Below are positions 17,580 to 24,458 of a stretch of DNA of 64,000 bases, one piece after another; position 1 is the stretch's first letter, and every line of letters starts with the position of its first letter. Origin of the DNA: Lachnospiraceae bacterium (GTDB taxonomy: Bacteria > Bacillota > Clostridia > Lachnospirales > Lachnospiraceae); NCBI GenBank assembly GCA_910574285.1, contig CAJTAL010000018.1, forward strand, positions 1 through 64,000. The letters are read 5' to 3'. The notes below the pieces were generated by a model. The model did not search any database. It was not told the DNA's origin and saw nothing but the letters and a program-made list of their open reading frames with translations. Position numbers and translations under genes: made by a program.

Positions 17580-18002
17580 TTACTTTTTAGCGTCTTTTGG
17601 TCTCTTGGCGCCGTATTTTGAACGTGCCTGCCTTCTCTTTGCAACACCTGCCGTATCGAGTGTTCCTCTAACGATATGGTATCTTGTACCCGGAAGGTCC
17701 TTTACTCTTCCTCCACGGATCAGGACGACACTATGCTCCTGAAGGTTATGTCCTTCACCTGGAATATAGCTTGTTACCTCAATTCCGTTGGAAAGACGTA
17801 CTCTGGCGATCTTTCTGAGCGCTGAGTTAGGCTTCTTCGGTGTAGCAGTCTTAACTGCGGTACATACGCCTCTCTTCTGAGGAGCGGATGCATCCGTACT
17901 TCTCTTTCTCAGAGAATTGTACCCTTTCTGAAGTGCCGGAGCTGTAGACTTCTTTACAGATGTCTGACGGCCTTTCTTTACTAACTGGTTAAATGTTGGC
18001 AT
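17580..18002 (-). CDS. rpsL: 30S ribosomal protein S12
   Basis: The 140-residue S12 contains the conserved [20 protein letters not shown], then [20 protein letters not shown] and [19 protein letters not shown]. The lysines of PKKPNS and GGRVKDLPG, where substitutions give streptomycin resistance, are present, so a streptomycin-sensitive decoding site is predicted. It is the first visible gene of the str operon. Codon pattern and length match Firmicute homologues. Confidence 0.99.
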   Translation of the reverse strand: MPTFNQLVKKGRQTSVKKSTAPALQKGYNSLRKRSTDASAPQKRGVCTAVKTATPKKPNSALRKIARVRLSNGIEVTSYIPGEGHNLQEHSVVLIRGGRVKDLPGTRYHIVRGTLDTAGVAKRRQARSKYGAKRPKDAKK

Positions 18003-18157
18003 TCTCTTTCACCTCCTACGATTATAATAAGTTGCATTCTGTTGCCAATCTGTCAGGCATATTTACTGCCTCACGCACATCGTTCTCCAATGCACGCTAA
18101 ATCAGTGTATTACGAATGTTTTCCCTTGTCAAGGGGTTTTTCGCTTTTTCTTCTACT

Positions 18158-20737
18158 TTATATTCCCGCTGTCATAAATGTAATTGTAACCCGGAACAGA
18201 TCCCCATCCAGATACAAATCAAACTTGCCGCCCTGCATCTCTGTCAGTGTCTTGGCAATGGACAATCCCAATCCGCTTCCTTCCGTACTTCGTGATATAT
18301 CTCCCCGGATAAAGCGTTCCGTCAGTTCATCCGCCGATATGTTCAACGGTTGTTCTGATATATTCTTCAAACTGAATACAGCCGTCGTCCCTGTCGTGTA
18401 GAGATCAGCGTACACCCTGGTTCCTTCCATCGCATATTTCGCTGTATTATTATAGACATTTGCCAGAACCCTCCACAGACGCCTGCCGTCGGCGCTGATA
18501 ATCACTTCCTGTTCCGGAAGCGACATAATCTCCGTCAGATTACGTGCCCTAAACTTCTCCTCGAATTCACCGCTGGTCTGCTGAATTATCTCCACCAGAT
18601 TAATGTTCATGAATTCCAGAGTAATATTTCCAGAACTTATCTTAGAAGCTTCTACCACATCTTCCGTAAGAGTCTTAAGCCGTTGAGATTTTTCGTCTAA
18701 CACATCCAGATACCGCTGAATCTTCGGATCTTCGAACTTTTCCTGTTTCAAAAGATTTACATAATTAATAATAGAAGTAAGAGGCGTCTTAATATCATGA
18801 GAAACATTCGTAATCAGATCCGTCTTAAGCCGCTCGCTCTTGATACTCTCGTCCAGAGCCATATCAAGCCCCTGCCCGATTGAATTGATCTTCTCCGCAA
18901 TATTCCTCTGCTCTTCACTCATTCTTTTTGTCGGAATCTTATAATCCACCTCGCCTCCGGCAATCTTATCGACCCCTTTGTCGATCTCATGTCTCCCGAT
19001 TGCCTGTTTCACCAGATAGACAAACAAGACTATCTCTGCCAGCAGCAGCAGAAAGGACAGAACCAGATCCAGATGATCTATAATTCCCATCCAATGAATG
19101 ACCACAAATATCCCAAATATCAGAATCGTCCGCCAAACGGAATGTAGATTCCGCAGAATCTGCTTTATGAAATCTAACAGGCTCTTTATCAGACTGTTTT
19201 TCCATAAAGATTTTGCTTTCATTCTTCTGACCAGACTCATATATCCGATCAGGAACATCCCGCAAGTGTATGCCGCTATAATACCCATCCATATGAGTGT
19301 TACCGGTTCAATATCCGGACCGGACCCGTATATCGCATCAAAAGACGAAGTCTGACCTGAATTAATATAATTATTTCCAAATACCACAGAAACCGGAATA
19401 ATCCAAACCGCCAGTACAACTGCCGCCGCCACTTCTGTCTTCCATCTGTCAAATGCATTCAGATGCAATTCTTCATCTTCGTTATTTCTCCCTGCAACGA
19501 GCGTCAGCCAGATCAGGATTACAAAAAACGCAATCATAAACAGTATCCCCAACACCGCCACGGTCTGAATACTTGATCCGTATTTTTCATACATGCGGGC
19601 CTCCGAATAGAAACCGTCTTTGATCGGATACCCGGTATCTACCCCTATCGCAAATATGAAACCGTCTTCTTCTCCACTCACATATTCTGCCGAATCCCGC
19701 CACCTGAAAGCATCGGCATCATCCAGGTTGGTCTCAAACTCTTCAAGCTGCGGTCTGACGATTACATACTTCCCCATATCCCGAAGCTTCTTCAGATTCC
19801 CCTCTATCTTAGTGCTGTCCTGGAATTCCTTCCGATTAGAATATACGACATCGTTCTTTGTATCAGCATACAGATACGCAACATTCGTATCCCCTTCCTG
19901 ATACATCTTGCCGATATTCTCATACCGTTCCAAATCATTCTTAAGAACACCGATCACCTCACGAAGTCTTCCATATGCGTCGCTCAGCCTGCCGTTCCAC
20001 GCCGGACTGTCATTCGCCACTTCCATAATACTTCCTGCGCCGATCGGAGAATACAGCTCCTCAAACCAATAGCCGTCATAGCTCCAACAATCGAGATAAA
20101 CGACCTTCCCCTCCTCATTCTGAAGCCCCTTAAAGGGTGTCTCTGAAGAATTATAAAAATCTCCTTCCTGCAGACTTGAGAGAATATCATTTTCGGAAAT
20201 TCCCGACTCATCGCCTGCAATCACAAACCGAAGCTCTCCATTATCAATCAGCTTTTTAAATTCACTGTAATAGTAATAATGATAGGTATTATCAGCATTT
20301 TTACAGACTATAATATTATCTTCCAGGTTTCCCCCCGTCCCATACATATCATTTCCGTCAGACTGCCAGCTCTCTCCCCACATTTTCAATTCTTCCAGCG
20401 TATAAGCCAGTCCGCTGGTATTCTTACCGCTTATTGTTCCATCCTCGCAGAACTCTTTGATATCCACGATTCTCCCCGGGTCATAAGCTCCGTCCGCTTC
20501 CAGCATCTTCTTTACCTTAATGCCTTCGGTCACATCATAACTTAAGCTTCGCAGGTTATTCTTAAAACTGACTGAGTCTTCGTATTTTTTCGCGGCTCTG
20601 CCCGCTAATGCTTCAGTCCTCAACACCGGATAGGACATAATCCACATTAAACCGACCGTTATCGTCACCGCCAACACATGCGCCGATATAATCAGCATCC
20701 CCTTCGCAAGGGCAGACTTATACCATCGATGCTTCAT
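18158..20737 (-). CDS. Membrane sensor histidine kinase
   Basis: The 859-residue kinase has an N-terminal membrane helix, then an extracellular region of about 350 residues. A block of five or so membrane segments follows (around residues 390-570), then a HAMP-like linker. The cytoplasmic HisKA region has the phospho-acceptor His in NVSHDIKTPLTSIINYV (about residue 645), N box NVYNNTAKYAM and G box STEGSGLGLSIAKTL. The extra membrane block makes it longer than most OmpR-partner kinases. It starts 12 bases after its response regulator. The ligand is unknown; cell-envelope stress is a common role for this architecture. Confidence 0.93.
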   Translation of the reverse strand: MKHRWYKSALAKGMLIISAHVLAVTITVGLMWIMSYPVLRTEALAGRAAKKYEDSVSFKNNLRSLSYDVTEGIKVKKMLEADGAYDPGRIVDIKEFCEDGTISGKNTSGLAYTLEELKMWGESWQSDGNDMYGTGGNLEDNIIVCKNADNTYHYYYYSEFKKLIDNGELRFVIAGDESGISENDILSSLQEGDFYNSSETPFKGLQNEEGKVVYLDCWSYDGYWFEELYSPIGAGSIMEVANDSPAWNGRLSDAYGRLREVIGVLKNDLERYENIGKMYQEGDTNVAYLYADTKNDVVYSNRKEFQDSTKIEGNLKKLRDMGKYVIVRPQLEEFETNLDDADAFRWRDSAEYVSGEEDGFIFAIGVDTGYPIKDGFYSEARMYEKYGSSIQTVAVLGILFMIAFFVILIWLTLVAGRNNEDEELHLNAFDRWKTEVAAAVVLAVWIIPVSVVFGNNYINSGQTSSFDAIYGSGPDIEPVTLIWMGIIAAYTCGMFLIGYMSLVRRMKAKSLWKNSLIKSLLDFIKQILRNLHSVWRTILIFGIFVVIHWMGIIDHLDLVLSFLLLLAEIVLFVYLVKQAIGRHEIDKGVDKIAGGEVDYKIPTKRMSEEQRNIAEKINSIGQGLDMALDESIKSERLKTDLITNVSHDIKTPLTSIINYVNLLKQEKFEDPKIQRYLDVLDEKSQRLKTLTEDVVEASKISSGNITLEFMNINLVEIIQQTSGEFEEKFRARNLTEIMSLPEQEVIISADGRRLWRVLANVYNNTAKYAMEGTRVYADLYTTGTTAVFSLKNISEQPLNISADELTERFIRGDISRSTEGSGLGLSIAKTLTEMQGGKFDLYLDGDLFRVTITFMTAGI

Positions 20738-20749
20738 ATAAACTCCCTT

Positions 20750-21445
20750 CTAGAACTTCTCTATCTTATATCCGACCCCCCAGACCACCTTCAGATACCG
20801 TGGTTCTTTGGGGTTGATCTCAATCTTCTCCCGAATATGCCGGATATGTACCGCCACAGTGTTATCCACACCAATCGCATCTTCATTCCAGATATTTTCA
20901 TAGATCTGATCGATAGAGAACACTTTTCCCTGATTCTTCATTAATAGCAGCAGAATATTATATTCGATAGGGGTCAGCTTCACCGGCTCCCCGTCGACAG
21001 TTACTTCTTTCCTGTCGTCATTGACTGCCAGCCCGCCCACTTCATATACTGCCTGACTCATATAATCCGCCGTACTTCCAAGCTGCGTATATCTGCGTAA
21101 CTGAGACTTCACCCTGGCAACCAGTTCCAAAGGGTTAAAAGGCTTCGTCACATAATCATCCGCTCCGACATTGAGCCCAAGGATCTTATCTGCATCCTCT
21201 GATTTGGCAGACAGAATAATAATAGGCATATTATTCTCTTCTCTGATCTTGAGCGTAGCGCGTATTCCGTCCAGCCTCGGCATCATCACGTCAATTACCA
21301 ACAGATCCACTTTCTGCGCCTTCAGCATCTTTAACGCTTCTTCTCCGTCATATGCTTTCAGTACCTGATATCCCTCCTGAGTCAGATAGATATCTATCGC
21401 CTCTACGATCTCTTTATCATCATCACATACTAATATTTTAGACAT
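20750..21445 (-). CDS. OmpR-family response regulator
   Basis: The start is ATG 21445 (MSKILVCDDDKEIVEAIDIY), preceded by GGAGGTGA. The 231-residue protein has a receiver domain with the acidic pocket (CDDD), phospho-Asp in LLVIDVMMPRLDG, the Thr/Ser region IILSAKSED and Lys in VTKPF. A C-terminal winged helix follows (EYNILLLLMKNQGKVFSIDQ, VDNTVAVHIRHIREKIE). It forms an operon with the kinase at 18158-20737 and is divergent from the Spo0A-domain gene. Confidence 0.95.
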   Translation of the reverse strand: MSKILVCDDDKEIVEAIDIYLTQEGYQVLKAYDGEEALKMLKAQKVDLLVIDVMMPRLDGIRATLKIREENNMPIIILSAKSEDADKILGLNVGADDYVTKPFNPLELVARVKSQLRRYTQLGSTADYMSQAVYEVGGLAVNDDRKEVTVDGEPVKLTPIEYNILLLLMKNQGKVFSIDQIYENIWNEDAIGVDNTVAVHIRHIREKIEINPKEPRYLKVVWGVGYKIEKF

Positions 21446-21559
21446 TCTCATCACCTCCCTTATACTATACAAGAATAGCAGGGATTTTTTAAGAGCAATT
21501 TATAGAAATTCTTAAGATATTATGAAATGCCTCCAGTATATCCATTTTATGGGAATTTA

Positions 21560-21640
21560 TTTGTCGAATATTGACTATATTTGTCGAAAAATTACTAATT
21601 ATGACTCTTTTTATTGTCATACCTATATTTCGGTTATAAT
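21560..21640 (+). promoter_or_regulatory. Two Spo0A boxes and promoter
   Basis: TTTGTCGAA occurs at 21560-21568 and again at 21580-21588, a perfect match to the Spo0A box (TTTGTCGAA core), spaced 20 bp apart on the same DNA face. Downstream are TTGTCA (21614-21619) and TATAAT (21635-21640); the 15-base spacer is short. They lie between the response regulator and the Spo0A-domain gene, so could control either. Confidence 0.7.
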
Positions 21641-21692
21641 TGGAGATGTAGCATGTATTTTGTTTCTCAATGCGAGGCTTATGAGGATACAT

Positions 21693-22040
21693 ATGATGCA
21701 AGAAGAGAAGATTGAATATCTAATACGTTCGCTTGGAATTGGCTCCACCTACCGCGGATATCGCTACCTGAATTACGGTGTTCAATTATGTCTAAAGAAC
21801 GAAGATTATCTGCTCTCAGTGAGCAAATTACTATATCCTCAGATTGCCAAACGTTATAACGCCAGCTGTTATAGTGTTGAAAGGGATATCCGCACAGTTG
21901 TAAAAGTGTGTTGGGACAGAGGTAATAAGCAGCTCTTGCAGGAGATTGCTTTAAGGCCATTATGTTCTCGTCCACCTTCTGGTGAATTTTTAGATATACT
22001 CACCGCACACTTAAGAAATACACCAACGACTTCGGTTTAG
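21693..22040 (+). CDS. Stand-alone Spo0A C-terminal-domain protein
   Basis: ATG 21693 (MMQEEKIEYLIRSLGIGSTY) follows GAGG; an ATG at 21681 is a possible alternative. The 115-residue product corresponds to the Spo0A DNA-binding effector domain only. Its features are GSTYRGYRYLNYGVQLCL, LSVSKLLYPQIAKRYNASCY and SVERDIRTVVKVCWDRGN. There is no receiver domain. The same fold appears in small regulators of clostridia. The two Spo0A boxes upstream suggest Spo0A control, and the protein itself might bind such boxes. Confidence 0.85.
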   Translation: MMQEEKIEYLIRSLGIGSTYRGYRYLNYGVQLCLKNEDYLLSVSKLLYPQIAKRYNASCYSVERDIRTVVKVCWDRGNKQLLQEIALRPLCSRPPSGEFLDILTAHLRNTPTTSV

Positions 22041-22054
22041 GTTTTCTTCTTAAG

Positions 22055-22085
22055 TTCTTAAGCCCTTCTTAAGAATTTTTCTTTT
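22055..22085 (+). terminator. Terminator of the Spo0A-domain gene
   Basis: TTCTTAAG (22055-22062) pairs with CTTAAGAA (22068-22075), followed by TTTTTCTTTTTC. Confidence 0.8.
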
Positions 22086-22134
22086 TCTTTTATGGAATAA
22101 ACATACTTTGGACATATGTTTCTTTTATACTGAA

Positions 22135-22298
22135 AACCAGATAGTTGAATAAACGATATTCACTATCTCCCCCTCAATAAAGTGAAGTGCTGGCTGACAT
22201 GGTTCAGCAGTACAGAACTTTACTCTCATTCCTTTTAGATAACTATAACAACGACGAGACCCCCACATTCCTTTGGTTTGTGGGGGTTTCGCTGTCTT
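22135..22298 (+). ncRNA. Candidate structured small RNA
   Basis: This stretch has no ORF but is full of pairing. AGATAGT and ACTATCT close a hairpin around 22141-22170. AAAGT/ACTTT, GTGCT/AGTAC and GCTGA/TCAGC nest around a CATGGT loop at about 22184-22226. CCCCCACA/TGTGGGGG with TTTCGC downstream (about 22260-22289) forms the end. A TATACT at about 22125-22130 could be its -10 box. The last 66 bp are duplicated at 24227. I could not match it to a known RNA class. Confidence 0.4.
22233..22298. repeat. 66-bp direct repeat, left copy
   Basis: It matches 24227-24292 at 63 of 66 positions and contains the CCCCCACA/TGTGGGGG hairpin. The two copies flank the island of toxin and integrase fragments and are probably attL/attR of a lost or decayed element. 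Confidence 0.8.
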
Positions 22299-22475
22299 AG
22301 ATGATATTCATATGATATTATTTTCTCGGTAAGATTGCATACGCCCGGAATGCGCCGATCTCCCCCAGGCTGTAGGTGAGAGGGCGGGAGTTTCCATCCC
22401 GCCGCCTACGCTCCCTCCTGGCAGCGTTCCGGATTGATCTGCAGGCCGTTGGGTCGTGATACCCTTCATGGTTCT

Positions 22476-23013
22476 TCAGCAGATCCACCCTAACACCTCC
22501 CGTTCTACTTCGCTCATCCATGTTCTCTGGAAAGACTCCACGCCTACATGGTGATAACTCTCTGCAGATATGTACTCTTCAAAGTATCTGCGGTACTTCC
22601 GGGACCTTCCTGACTGTCTGAGTTCCCGAAGTGCTTTAGACTCCATTTGTCGCACCTGCTCATACTTCAAATCCAAATCCTTTCCGATATTCCTCAACGT
22701 CTGGTCGTCAATATACCGCCTCCCTATACTGCCGTATTTATCGAGAAGAGTCTTACGGTTAGGAAGAGGTATTTTAGAGCCGTCAACAGCGATGATCTGC
22801 CGTCCCCATACACCCATGAAACGAGAATGGAAATCCAGGGAATCCCTGCTGCAAAGGAAGTCAAGTACACGTTCGAAGCATTCTTTGAAAATAGAATGGT
22901 CAATGCCGGAGCGTGCCTTGCTGAAAGCCCGTTTGGAACATTTCACAGTATCAGAGATGGAAGCCCCAGACAGGTGCCGCAATTCGGTAAAGAATTCATC
23001 AAGTTAATTTCAT
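22476..23013 (-). pseudogene. IS4-type transposase fragment fused to sigma-like fragment
   Basis: ATG 23013 opens MKL, then a one-base shift leads into the frame LDEFFTELRHLSGASISDTV, then WGRQIIAVDGSKIPLPNRKT and LLDKYGSIGR. This is the N-terminal part of an IS4-family transposase, including its first catalytic Asp region (AVDGSK). Around 22719 the frame switches without a stop to RYIDDQTLRNIGKDLDLKYE, then QVRQMESKALRELRQ, a sigma region-4-like helix-turn-helix from an unrelated element gene. The chimera lacks the rest of the transposase and must be inactive as such. Confidence 0.7.
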
Positions 23014-23412
23014 ACGAAGCAGCTCCCTTCAAAAAAGTGATATAAACAAGGGCTGCGCCGCATTTTAGGGCGATTTTATCAATAGTAAATCTGCTGATTT
23101 TTCGACGAAAAATTTGTGCAATATTTTAATTGAGTTAGTGCTCTTGAATGAAGAAAGGCACAGGGAACCCCGTGCCAATTAAAAGTAAAAAGCCCCGATC
23201 GGAGGCATCCCCGGCCAATTAACTGTTACTGAGGGACATTTGGCACCCAGTCATTTGCGCCGGCGCAATTCGTACCACAGGACGAAAACTGGTCAGACCA
23301 AAATCGGCTCGTCGTGCAGGATGAATGCACATTGACAACATAATATACTTACCCGGATAGCCGATAGGGCGGCTATGCACCCGTTCCGAGTCCTGCGGAA
23401 AGGGGTATACTT

Positions 23413-23493
23413 ATGAGTACATACGAAGAATTCATGATAATTCTGACCATCGGTCTTTTAATCGTTGCAATTCTGAATCTGAAAAATAAGTAA
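23413..23493 (+). CDS. Holin-like type I toxin peptide, copy 1
   Basis: The 26-residue ORF MSTYEEFMIILTIGLLIVAI, then LNLKNK, has a short polar start, one hydrophobic helix and a basic tail. This is the putative holin-like toxin family, known from type I toxin-antitoxin loci of Firmicutes. GGAAAGG lies upstream. A consensus antisense promoter at 23602-23630 points back across its 3' end. Such peptides insert in the membrane when the antisense RNA is missing. A close second copy lies at 23870. Confidence 0.8.
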   Translation: MSTYEEFMIILTIGLLIVAILNLKNK

Positions 23494-23630
23494 GCCGCCC
23501 TGCTCTCTGGTAAAGAATAGGCGGCTTACTATTATAACTGTCAATTAATTTCACCGGAACGGGAAGCTGTGACCTTCCTTATCGGCTGTCCTGTTAAGTG
23601 TATTATAGTCAATTTAAACAAAATTGTCAA
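23485..23630 (-). ncRNA. Antisense antitoxin RNA 1 with promoter
   Basis: On the minus strand TTGACA (23630-23625), a 17-base spacer and TATAAT (23607-23602) form a perfect promoter. A transcript starting near 23595 would run about 105 bases to the 11-bp stem AGTAAGCCGCC/GGCGGCTTACT (23489-23530), followed by TTATTTTTC. It would overlap the toxin mRNA 3' end including the stop codon. Confidence 0.7.
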
Positions 23631-23689
23631 ATACTATCCTTTCATTTCAAAACCGCCACCACGCGACCAGATGAAAGGAAGGCGATAGA

Positions 23690-23791
23690 ATGCCCGTATA
23701 CAAAGACAATGAGAGAAACATTTATGACTGCCGGTTTTACTATACCGACTGGACAGGGCAAAAACGACAGAAACAGACAAATGGACATTGA
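23690..23791 (+). pseudogene. Integrase N-terminal fragment 1
   Basis: ATG 23690 reads MPVYKDNERNIYDCRFYYTD, then WTGQKRQKQTNGH and a stop. It resembles the arm-binding N-terminus of Tn916-type integrases, compare MSAYKDKTQGTWYVSFRYVD of the integrase at 10900-11952. The remaining 300 or so residues are missing. Confidence 0.7.
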
Positions 23792-23869
23792 CAATAATAT
23801 ATTTACCCAGGCAGCCGATAGGGTGTGAATACCTCCGTTCCGAGCCTTGAACGGAAGGAGGCGTTTTCT

Positions 23870-23956
23870 ATGAGTACATATGAAGAATTCATGATATTGC
23901 TTACTTTTGGAATACTTGTAGTTGCGATTTTGGAATATGTCAACCATAAAAAATAG
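23870..23956 (+). CDS. Holin-like type I toxin peptide, copy 2
   Basis: The 28-residue ORF MSTYEEFMILLTFGILVVAI, then LEYVNHKK, is closely related to copy 1, with the same start and one hydrophobic helix. GGAAGGAGG lies eight bases upstream. Its stop codon is inside a 13-bp perfect stem (23948-23993), and an antisense promoter faces it. Upstream regions of both copies share a conserved leader (TTACCC...GCCGATAGGG), so the whole cassette was duplicated. Confidence 0.82.
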   Translation: MSTYEEFMILLTFGILVVAILEYVNHKK

Positions 23957-24084
23957 CACCCCCGCTCTGACAAAGTAAAAGGTGCTATTTTTTAACCAAT
24001 ATATTGCCGGAAACGGATAGGTGTACTCTATCGTATCGGCTGCCTTGTTAAGTATATTATAGTCAATCTCTTCAAATATGTCAA
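23945..24084 (-). ncRNA. Antisense antitoxin RNA 2 with promoter
   Basis: TTGACA (24084-24079), 17 bases and TATAAT (24061-24056) form a perfect minus-strand promoter. Transcription from about 24049 would end at the stem AAAAAATAGCACC/GGTGCTATTTTTT (23948-23993), which has a U run in both directions. The RNA of about 100 bases overlaps the 3' end of toxin copy 2. Confidence 0.7.
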
Positions 24085-24143
24085 ATACTATCCTTTCATT
24101 TCAAAACCGCCGCCACACGCGCAGATGAAAGGAAGACGATAGA

Positions 24144-24226
24144 ATGCCCGTATACAAAAACAATGAAAGGAATGAAAGGAACACTTACTGCTGCCGGTTT
24201 TACTATACCGACTGGACAGGACAGAA
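24144..24226 (+). pseudogene. Integrase N-terminal fragment 2
   Basis: ATG 24144 reads MPVYKNNERNERNTYCCRFY, then YTDWTGQ. The homology stops exactly where the right 66-bp repeat begins at 24227, so this int gene was truncated by recombination at the repeat. Confidence 0.7.
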
Positions 24227-24292
24227 TTTTAGATAACTATAACAACGACGAGACCCCCACATTCCATTGGTTTGTGGGGGTCTTGCTGTCTT
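24227..24292. repeat. 66-bp direct repeat, right copy
   Basis: It differs from 22233-22298 at three positions. It includes the CCCCCAC/GTGGGGG hairpin and follows directly on integrase fragment 2. From 24293 to the carB start no other gene is seen; TATAAT at 24408-24413 may be the carB -10 box. Confidence 0.8.
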
Positions 24293-24458
24293 TGGCTAGT
24301 CAGGACAGAAGCAGCAGAAATTTCGCTTTTTCCCGCTGATCTTTGTTCATTTTACATAAATTTCTGCCTTTTTTTAATTTATGTTTCTCTTTTTTGCATT
24401 TCACCTTTATAATATGAGGTGGAGTTTATTGTATGTCAAACATTTTAGGAGGATACAC

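Noticed and set aside
23690-24226. Possible CRISPR-like spacing from repeated blocks in the toxin island.
   Set aside because: Only two copies exist, they are long and contain genes and promoters; no array of short repeats and spacers is seen anywhere in the window.
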